From Pohlia nutans (Eukaryota; Streptophyta; Bryopsida; Bryales; Mniaceae): 64,000 nucleotides of DNA. The notes below the pieces were generated by a model. The model did no database searches, was not told the DNA's origin, and saw only the letters and a list, made by a program, of their open reading frames with translations. The translations under genes were made by a program, and so were the position numbers. Position 1 is the first letter of the stretch; each line of letters opens with the position of its first letter. Shown one piece after another: positions 1 through 11,400 of the stretch. The DNA lies in the NCBI GenBank assembly GCA_022496805.1, contig CM040085.1:33013811-33077810 (forward strand). The letters are read 5' to 3'.

Positions 1-1394
1 CCGTGCCAATTTTGACTCCCTTCCCAACATCCCATAGCGATAGGGTTTTGTCAGTCGCAGCAGAGAGAAGACGATGGCCACACTTTGACCAACTCACGCT
101 GGTGATCGGAGAAGCAATTTCTTTCTCACGAAGCTCCTTTGCGACGCCTCGAGTATCGAAATCCCAAATGATGCACGATCCATCATTGCATCCAGCTGCA
201 TAAGGAAAACAAAAAGGAAACCTCAGTACTTGAAGCCCAGTCATATGCACTGAATAGTCTACGATCTGCAGAAGAGAGCCCGACAACTCCATTCAGTCAA
301 AGGGTCTTGATTGATACTGTAACTATCAATCAAAGGTCCATGACAGTTTGCTATTATGAATTTGAAAGAGTAATAATAATGAGCAGCACCTGCAAGAAGT
401 GTTCCTCGACGATTGAATGAAATGCACTTAGTGACTCCGTGCTCCAAGTATTCCTCTATCACTTCTGGGAAGTCACTTTGAAACGGATCTGCATATGCAG
501 AGAATTGAGTCAGTTCCCGAAACCGACATGTGATAGCTGAGAGGTCCAATCAAAACACCCGAAATTTCAAGGGAAACGACATGGTGCAACAAGTAATATA
601 ACCCTGCGGATCAGAATACTTTCAATAATAAAAAGAAACTAACATATGAAACCTTCCTCCGTGCATTACAAAGAAACTGCCACTGTCGAACCAAAATTCG
701 AGAATTATACTCCAACGACTCTTTGAAATTTTTACTAAAACGACTCTTTTAAGTCAGGCTTTACAAGTCCAAACACTTGATCGTTACTGGAGCATCTATA
801 ATGTTGCACATCGCTGAATTGTCAGACTGCACAATTCCGGTGTCTGAAAAACAAAAAAGTGGAGAGAGGAAAGAGTAGAGCTAAGCCATCATTGCAGGCT
901 AGCGCAAAGTCATATTGATTCTAATTTACAATTCATTCGTGTTGTAATAAGTTTTGAAAAGAGGAAAATCGTCTAATTGCACTAATCGAATTATTTTAAA
1001 CATGCATGGAAAGCTTTACAAGAAGACGAACCTACACCTTGAGAGTGAACTAGACTTCGTTTCAAAAACAGTAACGACCTCCAAAAACCGTCACTCATCG
1101 AAAAAACAACTAATCCTCCCAGCAAGAATCCCCTTCGCAAGAAACTGTTCCACGCAAACCCTGAGACTCCACTCCACGTCACAAAAACCACTCCGCTCCA
1201 CGAAAACCTCATTGGAAAAAATAAAAATACGACTCAACAAAATCTCAATGCACTCCCTCCACGAGGCGAGCGAGCGGCAATGCAGAACGTCGCACCATAT
1301 TCCCAACCGTGGCACCGAAAATTATTTTCCTCGTTTGCGAAAACAAAACAGAGGGAACAGAATCGACAAACTCACCAAGCAAGCAGAGATTCAT
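1..1394 (-). CDS. RBL: RBBP5/SWD1-like WD40 protein of the COMPASS H3K4 methyltransferase complex (5' part, continues off the window)
   Basis: Family role: RBBP5 (Arabidopsis RBL, yeast Swd1) is a nuclear WD40 scaffold of COMPASS-like complexes that methylate histone H3 Lys4. Three exons read on the minus strand: 1394-1376 (ATG plus 6 codons), 488-390 and 195-1, with GTGAG and GTGCTG donors and TATGCAG acceptors. Phases join cleanly: the first exon's last G completes GAT (Asp) in the second, and CTTGCAG joins CTGGATGC. The product starts MNLCLLDPFQSDFPEV, followed by EEYLEHGVTKCISFNRRGTL, then WD40 repeats with the pairs I-I-W-D-F and L-S-L-W-D-V. The pattern N-terminal DP-Q-DFPEVIEEYLEHG is specific to plant RBL as I recall it. 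About 103 residues are present; the family has roughly 330-550. The first intron is about 0.9 kb. Start choice rests on the upstream 19-nt exon, since the open frame itself has no convincing ATG. Confidence 0.87.
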
Positions 1395-2073
1395 GATGTC
1401 CGATCATGAGACAGCAAACAGCGAGCGTCATCAAAAGCTTCCTCCCGCTTCGAATCCTTTGGAGCTGGAGCGCTGAACACAAAAGACAGCACAAGACAGA
1501 GTGCTGGGAATGGTGACTAAAACTAAGCAACAAAAAGAAGAGGAAGAAGAAGAAGAAGTAGCGAATTCCGGCTTGAACTAGTTTGTAAGAAATTGCTTGT
1601 TCCGTTGGCTATGGCGTTGAAGCTCCATCGTTCTTGCAACGGCGTTGTTGATGTTTTTCTTCTCCATCGCTTTGTCTGTCTGTTGCGAGAGCCTCGCTTC
1701 TCGTTAGGTCTATGGGATGGGTCCTTTTCACACCACCTTCTTCATTCTATCTTTTTCTTTTTCTTTAATTCTTTGTCTTTTTTATTCTTTTGGACAAAGA
1801 TGACGTGGCAAAGGACAAATAGACCATAGGGGTGTCGGCGATTTGGAAACGAGACTCAAATCTCACGGCTCGGGCTACTACTTTTATACGCAATTGATTT
1901 TAGAATCCCATTGAATTTGATTTAAAAAATAAAATTGATATGTTGCATCACTATGACATCCTCATTGTGTCTTGATATATTATTACAAGGACAAAACTCA
2001 TGTTAATTTGGACTTTGCAATTTATTAACCGTAGTCTTTCATCAAGTATGAGGTGGAAGAATGATTGAAAGGA

Positions 2074-2285
2074 TTTAACCTTTAAAAGACTTTGGATTCA
2101 TGTTTTTAAATGATGAATTCCATTGACTATACTGTGAAAATTTAATTTGAATGGAATCAGATTTTATATCACTGAAAATTATTGCATAAGTTGGCAAAAA
2201 CAAATAAATTGAAATAAAAAAAAGTGGACATAGAATGTACTTAAAACTACTACAAAAAATTTGAGATCCGATCAATTTTGACCAT
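2074..2285. mobile_element. Decayed copy of the 0.24-kb TTAA-ended MITE
   Basis: The segment begins TTAACCTTTAAAAGAC and keeps the internal order seen in better copies at 26625 and 59336: GGATTCATG, a TTTTATATCACTG block, an AAACAAATAAATT block and an AAAACTAC block. The right terminal repeat is not recognisable, so it is an old or truncated copy. Confidence 0.6.
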
Positions 2286-2984
2286 AAAGGACTTTGGCTA
2301 TGATAAAATTGGCATTCTTCATGCCATAAAAAAAAAGCTCTTATGTTTATATCCTCCTAAAACTGCATTAGAAATGATTAAGTAATATAACTCATGATAT
2401 TTTATGATAAATGTAATTATATATTCTACACTTTAATTTTAATTGAAATTTTGTGGTTAAATTATATCAAACAATCATGTGATTGTTCAATTCTAAACTT
2501 TAATAATTGGTTTGTAAATTAATTAATAATTTTATTTTAAGTTTCGATAAATTTATATAAATATAAAAATATTATTTCATAAAACAATGTACGTAAGACT
2601 TACATAAAATGGTATTCCGTTGAAAACTTTTGCATAAAATCCAAGTTTGTGAACACAGGTTTGTGATATAAAATCATATTAGATAAAATTTAAAAAATTT
2701 AAAAATATTATTCACTTGTATAATCTACATAATCTTATTAATTTGGAAATAAAATATGAATTAAATAATATCTAAAAACAAATTAAATATATATATAGAG
2801 CAACAAAACATTTATTTTCACTTCAAATTTCTAGGATAAAGATGCTGATGTGTAAAGCCTTCTATGCAGTACTCATTTTAGTATGTTCACTAAAATCAAA
2901 TAGTTTTTCAAAACTTCTTTTTTTAGCCATTCATCTCTACAAGTGTTTTTTTTAATAAGAAGAACTAAGTATGCCCATGTCAAA

Positions 2985-3300
2985 GTAAATTCGGTACGAC
3001 TGTTCCGTTGCTGAACCGTCGTGGGGCATGTGCGTGCACACACCATTGTGTATTATATAATAGACTAGATGGACACATGTCTGAATGACTGTTGCACAAC
3101 ACAAATGTTCTAAACGTAAAACCATTGAGGAGGGAGCGTACATGCGTGCGTGCAGCCGTGCACCAATATGAATTATGAAATAGACTAAATAGGGTCGTGT
3201 TGGTGCTTAGCTCTCTAAGACCATTTCAGCAACGGAATTGTCGTGGAGAGTACACATGCGTCTGTACACAACTATGCATTATATAGTATATATTTAATTC
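2985..3300. repeat. Imperfect tandem repeats, unit about 110-130 bp
   Basis: Three diverged copies of a block run near 3015, 3140 and 3250. Each has a CATGYGYRTG-like core followed by a TATGAATTAT / TGCATTATATA / TGTGTATTATATA segment and, in the first two, ATAGACTA. The outer two also share CAACGG-AA--GTCGTGG-like flanks. No coding potential is seen. Confidence 0.45.
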
Positions 3301-4339
3301 TCATTTAATGAACAATTTATCTAAATTTTGACAATCCAAAGTTTATAAATAAAATATGTCAAAGCATAATGTTAGTAGTTACACAACTAAAATCACAAAA
3401 TCCCTTTAGAATCATCAAGGATCTCCAATAATTGCAAAGGGAGATCTTTGACGACCATTGAAAACATCCTTCCATGATTCCTTGCCGTGTGATGTATGGG
3501 GGGATCCCCAATGGTCATTAAGTCCAAATTTTCTTGAATAGTCCAAAAGTAGATAAATTGGACATATCGTAATCTAACAGCCCTAATTCTTGGTGTCTAG
3601 CCGTTACTAACCTTAACCTCCCACCAACTCTAACTCAAACAAAAGCATCATTATGACTTTTGGACCCATACTTTAAAAAATGGGGTTGAAACACAGTTAT
3701 GACTTTTGGACCTATTGCACCAAAGACATGAAGAGTGATGTTTGGAAGGCATCAATGACGGGAAGGAATTGTCTTGTTCATCTATCCATATATAGATATA
3801 TTATGTGTTGCATAAACTTCATGCTCGGGGAAATGAACTCTAGATTTATCTCCCCCTTACCCACATGAATCATCCATTAGAAATACCTTCAAAGAAATTA
3901 ACACCATTGCTATACATCATGTCATGTCTCTCCTCCTCGATGAAAGAAAAATAGATAAACAACCAACCCTACCAATAAAGCTAGATCCACCATGATAATT
4001 AAAAATAAAATTCTTAAAAATGGTCAAGACCGCTATTTATTTTGGTAGCACGTGAAACACTTGTCATGAATTTGGAGGACGTAGCCAATTGGTTGTTGAA
4101 TCTTTCATGCTTGTGATATTCTACTAGCAACACCAAACCATAAATACCTCATAGACACTCAAAAAATTCAACCGGAATTGAACCTGAACTACCTAATGAA
4201 ATAAACACCCTCTTACAACCAACCATTGAGCTCATGACTTGGCGATTAACAAAATAAAAATAACTAATCTATATCCTATACACGAAATCATCCATGCCTA
4301 AAAAATACGAGCCTAATTTTACTTAGTTATTTGGTTGTT

Positions 4340-4622
4340 GGTTACTACTCTGGTACCATAGCAAGGTCATCAAAAAAAATTATACAAAAGAAACATTAAA
4401 AAACCCGGAAATTATGTGGACAAAAAATCGAAAATAGAGTAAATTATTTTAAGCTATAATTTTCTATTTCTTTGTCATTTTGGACCATTTTTTAAAATCA
4501 TTTTTTGCTAAAAAACGAAAATGAAGAAATTCATTTTTGAAGGATGAACTTTATTTTTCAAAAAATAATAAATATTATCTCGCAAAGTGGCGTTCCTGCT
4601 ATGGTACTATGATAGTCATTAT
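4340..4622. repeat. Possible short inverted-repeat element
   Basis: GGTACCATAGCA near 4352 is matched in inverse orientation by TGCTATGGTAC near 4596, with weaker complementarity continuing outward (TTACTACTC versus GATAGTCAT). The interior is AT-rich and non-coding. Arms are only about 14 bp of strong pairing, so this is a weak MITE candidate. Confidence 0.3.
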
Positions 4623-5131
4623 CCTCAGAAGGGGATGAGTAGTTATGCACCAATGGTCCTTTGTCATGTGGACATTGAATCATAGGTGGATTGAATAGAC
4701 ACTTTATTAGATTGCTGCCTTAAAAGAATACCAAAGTTTTTACTCTAATATGGCATATTGTAGGTGGAGGATAGAATATGCATAAAATAAAATTATAAAA
4801 AAATGCTAAATTTTTAATTTTTAATTTTTTTGGAATAATTTCTTTAAAACTTTTAATTTTATAGTGGATATATATAAATAAATAAATATTATTCACAAAC
4901 ATTTCCTATACTAAAACTAATATTTTAATTTTAATTAATTTTTCAGCACCAACTGAATGTACCGACTTCACCCTCCATCTATGCTAACCAAAGTGTGATA
5001 CTAACAAGTGTGATACTAACAATTGAGGGTAAATTGTAACCCTTGATTTTTGTTCATTTTCTAGATTTAACATTTCCCATTGAGTACGTGCCACTGCATT
5101 GAATGCGGCAGTGGATACTCCTAACCCCTTG

Positions 5132-5145
5132 CATCTATAAGACGC
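5132..5145 (+). promoter_or_regulatory. Possible TATA box of the importin-4 gene
   Basis: GCATCTATAAGACG lies about 315 bp upstream of the ATG, at the point where AT-rich intergenic DNA changes to GC-balanced leader-like sequence. It is a motif match only. Confidence 0.3.
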
Positions 5146-5456
5146 CGACCATCAGTAGCCAGCACAACCGGCCTCGTACGTCTCCGCCCGCCAGTCGCAA
5201 CCCCAAATTCAACCACCAGACGGCGACCAAAGGTCAAAACAATCACAAACAAGAACATCCAGACGACGTCTGAGGGACGGAAGCCGTCCCCTAAACCCTT
5301 GACACCACGAAGCCAATCCCTATTGTGTTAGTGTTTTTGGCTGCAGAGCTGCAGAGCTTGCAATTGCAGCGGCAGCGGCAGCTCCGAGCTCAATAAGAAT
5401 TTCCTTGTTGAGCTTGAGAGGGAGCTTCAATACCTCGAGAGGCAGATTTCGTAGTC

Positions 5457-8400
5457 ATGGACCAGCTGGATGTGCTGCTCGGGCAATTCCTGGTGCCCGA
5501 CAACGCCGCACGCAAGCACGCCGAGGAGCAGATCCGCCGCCTCTCCAAGGACCCGCTGCTCGTGCCCGCCTTGTTGCATCATGTGCGCTCGTCGCCTTAC
5601 CCCGAGGTTCGCCAATTGGCCGCTGTATTGCTGCGGAAGAAGATTACGGGACATTGGATGCAGCTGTCTGTGGAGGTCCGGAACAGCGTCAAGTCCACAT
5701 TGCTGGAGAGCATCACGTTGGAGACTAGGTGAGCGTTTCCTTTTTCTTCCTGCATCGATCACATTATTAAACCTGCATCCTTATCCTGATTTTTCATTTC
5801 TGGAAGGGAGTGGCGGATGAGAAATGGTTTGGTTTGTGATGCTTTTGGTGTAAAGTTAGGTTTGAAGGCGATTTAAACCTATGGATTGTGATTGTGGTAC
5901 GGTTCAGTAGAGGACTAGTACGACTTTTTAATTTTAACTTTAATTTAATTTATTGATTTCTGTTTGTGCTTTTAAGTTGCAGTGCTCTGTCGACTGTGGA
6001 TCTGCTATATTTTTCAGGATGAATTGTAAATTTGTAATAGAAGAGAAATTCTCCTGTGAGGCACAATATGATGCTTTTGGTGTAAAGTTAGGTTTGAAGG
6101 CGATTTAAACCTATGGATTGTGCTTGTGGTACAGTTCAGTGGAGGATTAGTACGTCTTTTGGTTTTTTTTGATTGATTTCTGTTTGTGCTTTCAAGTTGT
6201 AATGCTGTGTCGACTGTGGATCTGCTATAGTTTTCAGAGTGAATTGTAATAGAAGAGAAATTATCCTGTGAGGCACATTGGGGATGAGGGCGTTGTTTTT
6301 TTTTTTCCCATCAGTCTTAGTGGTTAGCCTTAGTCTTCATGGTACTAGTACTGATTAGGTGAAGTCCTAAAACTTCCGGTTTTGGATTGTTAGGATTTGA
6401 AAGTGGAATGACTACAAATTTTTCATATTGTTCGATTTGGTTGGAACTTGCATTGTTGCTTTCATTTTAACTAGATCTTTGCAACTGATTAGAGTTCGTT
6501 GACATCGCTAGCCGATCCTTACAAGTTTTACTGAATCCAATGTAGTATCACATTGAAGCTCTATCCTTCTATTCTTCTGCAAAAGATGCTACTGACCTAT
6601 CCTGAACTGAATCGATATAATTCTGATGGAAAGGTCCTTCAGTAAATATCTGATAAACTAGTTTATAATATTCTCGTTCAACTTCTGAGCTTATCAGATG
6701 TCATTTGACCCTGCACTGTACCGGGCGCTCCCCCTCACCTGGGCTTTTGTTATTCACGAGAGAATTGTGCAGTCTGTGACCTAATCAATTTATCTGTGAA
6801 GAAGTGACTTTGAATACCGTATATCACTTGTCGGAAAAGAGCATTGGCGTACCACTTCACTTTCGTGTATTTATCAATTTCAATGGCGACCTTTGTTTGC
6901 AATGTTAAGGGTGTAGGGTTTAGGGTTTATCCCTAAATATACTGATACTACTTACGGTCTTCCGCCTGATTGCCGCAGTTTGGTACCGGATGTGAGAATT
7001 CAACTAAGTTCTCCATGAGTACAGCTCAATGGGACTATTGCCTAACGTTTTTCGACCCTGATTGACAGTCCCCTAGTCAGAAGAGGAAGCGCCGACGTCG
7101 TCAGCGTGGTTGCCAAGCATGCTGTGCCTGCAGGGGAGTGGCCTGAACTTTTGCCATTCCTTCATCAGTGCAGCCAGAGTGCTCAGGAGGATCATCGTGA
7201 AGTAAGTGCTGTCCTACTTATTGTGCCCAATCAGAGTCTTGATCTCCCTTACAGAATATCAACTTTACCCTACCAGAGGCTTCTTCATCCACCTGAAAGT
7301 AATCTGCAAGCAGTGCAATGTAGGTACTTTATATTGTCAATGGAAAGCGAATGCCAGATGAAACTGGACAATATTGTCTTTTTGGCTTGCTGATTCTTTT
7401 GTGCAACTGCAGAATGTGCTGTGATTTGATATGAGTTAGTCAATCATCTTAGAAAGACATTTCAATAGTCTTGAACAACAAGAACAGATGGCGTAGTGAC
7501 GATTGGGTGTTTAGTCTTCTGAGAGGCTGTTCAGGAGTTTTATACTGTTTGATCTGTTATTGAAACAGGTTGCGTTGATTCTCTTTAGCTCTCTGACAGA
7601 GACTATTGGCGACTTACTTCGCCCTCATTTTGCTACGCTTCAAAGCGTCTTTATCAGTGGTCTAAATGATCAACAAAGCAACCGTGTTCGTATTGCTGCA
7701 CTCAAGTAAGCTACTTAGTACTCCGCATGTATATTGCTCATGCAATTTAGATCATGGTGATGTGACGTGGTATGATGCTTGATCATACATACATTGTCGC
7801 GTAGGTGACATCTATGTAATATTCGCATTTACTGGATGCAGGGCTGTTGGATCGCTTGTGGGTTACATCCAGACAGAGCAGGAAGTTGTAAGTGCTGTTA
7901 ATATCTCTATTACATCTCATTGGGGATACTAGCTTGGAAGTTGGTCGGTTGAGCTGAAATTACTAGGCATGTTTCTTGCAGGGCGAACCCTAGAGTTGCG
8001 ATCTTTATTAATCATATTAAACATAATCAATGTTCCAATTTGTCCTTTTTTTTCTTAGTATTTGGAGCTGATTGTTTTGTGATTTTTTTCTGCAGTTGAT
8101 GTTCAGAGAATTGATTCCTCCTATTTTGAACGTCTCTCGCTTGTGCCTTGCCAATGGTGATGAAGACGTAGCTATTTTGGCCTTTGAAATTTTTGATGAA
8201 TTAGTTGAATCACCAGCCCCTCTGCTGGGACCCACCATCCCAGTGATTGTACAATTTGCACTTGAGGTTTGCTCGAACAAGCACCTTGAAGCCAACACTC
8301 GTCACCAGGTAAAATTATAGAAATGCGATCTATTTTGCTTCAACCAGTGTTGTCTTCCGCATGGGTACCCAAATATAACTTATTTTGAAATTATTGAGGT

Positions 8401-11400
8401 GCAAATGTTCTGCATTTTGAGAGGAATTTTAGAATGCCACGGTTAGTATATAATCCTGTCTGAAAGTGGTGGTCTCGCGTCGTTTTTATGCGCCTACCCA
8501 ATATCTGGAGGTTTACTTTGTTTACGGGATGGGAAAGTTCACGTGTTTTTCACTAATTGTAGGTCTTGTTTTATTTCCGTGCAGGCAATCCAAATTTTAT
8601 CATGGTTGGCCAAGTACAAGCCCAAGACCTTGGTAAAACATAAGTTGGTTACTCAAATTTTATCAGTCATTTGTCCCATACTTGCAGAACCTGAGTCACG
8701 AGTGCACGAAGATGACATTGCATGTGAAAGAGCGGCAGCTGAAGTTCTCGATACGATGGCTACAAGCCTTCCTAAGAAACATGTGTTTCCACCAGTATTG
8801 CATTTTGCTGTCTCCAATTTTCACAACTCGGACCCTAATTATCGGGATGCAGCAGTTATGTCACTGGGTGTGATATCTGAAGGTTGCTACGAAGTCATGA
8901 AGACCCGGCTAGAGGACGTTCTTTCACTTGTTTTGGAAGCATTGAAAGACAAGGAGCAGGTACGTTGTAATATTATCAATGTTACATGTTGTCCGCTGCA
9001 TGTTTTTTGCTTAATGAATATTCCTGTATTATTTTGAACTTTGAGAGTGATTGTTTCAGCTTGATCTCGATCTCTGCAGTGTGATTATTGCTGTACACTT
9101 CCATGTACAGGAATTTTGTAATCCCTGTACTGATTGGCAAGTGATCGATGCTAGGCAGGAAAGAATGTGAAGGCTACTCTTGAATGTAGTGTGGGTCTTT
9201 GTATTTAATATTTACAAATACTTTCTCGTGATATGAAGGGAGTTCGGGGTGCTGCAAGCTTTGCACTTGGACAATTTGCGGAGCACCTACAGCCTGAGAT
9301 TAGTGAACACTATGAGCGTGTTCTTCCTTGTATATTTACGGTGCTCAGTGATGCTGTGCCGGATGTCCAGGTTAGTTTGCTTTTGATGTGCAGGTATCCT
9401 GCTGAAATGAATGTTTTGAATCTTTGACGTGGCTTTACAGCATATTATGAAACCTGTGTGAATAACACGCTTCACATTCTTGTTGGTAACTTGCAATGCG
9501 TCCAAGCCCAAAATTCTCTTCAACCATCGTGACTCCATATGCCTTGCCGTTCTGGGACGTCATCCTTATCTTCGTATATGCTGAACTCAGAATAATTATT
9601 TATTGAACTGCACAATGAGAACTGAAGACCTTCTATTCAGTTTCTGCATTTCAAAGAGACAATTAGCAGATCTTGAACAATATAACCAGTGATCTAAATA
9701 TTTATCTTGCAGGAGAAGGCCTTTTATGCACTTGCAGCATTTTGTGAGAATCTTAAGGAAGAAATTTTACCTTACTTGGGCCCACTTATGGAAAAACTGC
9801 TGGAGGCTCTGCAAAGCCCTCGTCGAGATATTCAGGAGACTTGCATGGTATTAACATAGACCTCTCATTATTGCTTAGTTTTGCCCTTCAGCACATAGTA
9901 GCATTACTGTCCAGTTAATTGAATACTTTATTCAAGTCTTTTGCTTCAAGCATTCTTGCCTGCTTTCTTTCATGCATCAATTACTTTTATTTCTGTAAAT
10001 GTACTCACTCTAATGATTTTGTAACGTGTGCATTAAGACCAAGCTATGAATCTTGAGCACCTGACTTATACCAATTTGTTCTTTAGTCTGCAATAGGGTC
10101 AGCTGCTTCCGCTGCAGAATCGGCTTTCGTTCCCTACACCGAGCGAGTTCTACATATCATGCAAGGGTTTATGACTTTGACAAAAGATGAAGATCTACCA
10201 GCTCGGGCTCGTGCAACAGAGCTCGTTGGTATCATCGGCATGGCTGTTGGACGGAATGTTATCGGACCAGTTCTTCCAAGCTTCATCGAGGCTGCAATTG
10301 AGGTGTGCTTCTTACATTTCTTTGAAAAGCAGAGCAAATTGCAAGTCATAGAGATTACAATTATTTGGGATTTTCAAACTGCTGCACCATATGTCTATTG
10401 AGCTTTCTTGTTACTTAGACTTTGAGCAGTTTGGAATGGAACATTTGACACCATTTAAAGCAACCTTTATTTTTGCCTTATTATTGACTAATTTATTACT
10501 TTCAACTTTCGTTTGTGTCTTCATGCAGGGATTCGATTTGGAATTCAGTGAGCTGCGGGAATATACGCATGGTTTTTTCAGTCATGTTGCAGAAATACTG
10601 GAAGAGGGAGTGGTTCCGGTATAGCCCGACCCTGTCCATCAGCTTCTATTGTATACCCTATGTATGCCTTGAAATAATTGCTTGAAATAGCCATACTCAA
10701 GTCCATATCATAGGAACATTTTACTGATCAATTTATTTTCTTAATGTTGTATAATTTGTGCAGTTTTTACCCCGTTTGGTGCATCTTGCACTACAATCAT
10801 GCAACCTTGATGATGGGACAGCATTTGAATTGGCCGACTCTGATGGTGATGATAACCTTGGTGGCGCTCTCTCTTCTGATGATGATGATGATGAGGAGGA
10901 TGGTGATAACAAGAGACTTCGAAATTTCAGTGTTCGAACAGGTGTTCTGGATGAGAAAGCAGCTGCTACCCAAGCTCTTGGTTTATTTGCCCTTCACACC
11001 AAGAGCGCTTTCCAACCGTATCCTTCTTTGAGTATTTTTGGAGTGTAGGGACTAGTTCCAGTCTTATACTACTGCTGGTGTCATACTTGATACACTGCTC
11101 AGTCTAAATACATTGCCTCTAGTCGTCGTGCCTCAATACTGTCAAGTTTTGTGACCATAAAATTATGAAGATTACCTGCGATTGCGATAGGAACGAGTTT
11201 TGATATTCTACGTAGTCATCGACCTGTTTTATTGTTATACAATGACGCATCTTTAACTATAATCAGATATCTGGAAGAAGCATTGAAGGTGATGCAGAAG
11301 CATGCTGGTTACTTTCACGAGGATGTGAGAATTCAAGCTGTTCTTGCGTACCAACGTATGTTGATCCCAAAGCTCCAACATTTGGGCTCATTTTCATTTT

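Larger units (their letters stand above)
1395..5456. other. Intergenic space between RBBP5-like and importin-4 genes
   Basis: These two genes diverge head to head across about 4 kb. The part nearest RBBP5 (1395-1580) is GC-balanced, with purine-rich GAAGAAGAAG runs that look like its leader or promoter. From about 1850 to 4950 the DNA is strongly AT-rich with no convincing open frame; it holds a decayed TTAA-type element, imperfect tandem repeats and a possible small inverted-repeat element, listed separately. From about 5090 composition rises again toward the importin leader, with a TATA-like CTATAAGA near 5135. Confidence 0.7.

Noticed and set aside
954..1409. 151-codon open frame on the plus strand
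   Set aside because: It lies opposite intron 1 and exon 1 of the RBBP5-like gene, is rich in Lys/Arg/Ser/Thr without any domain, and lacks a supported start context.
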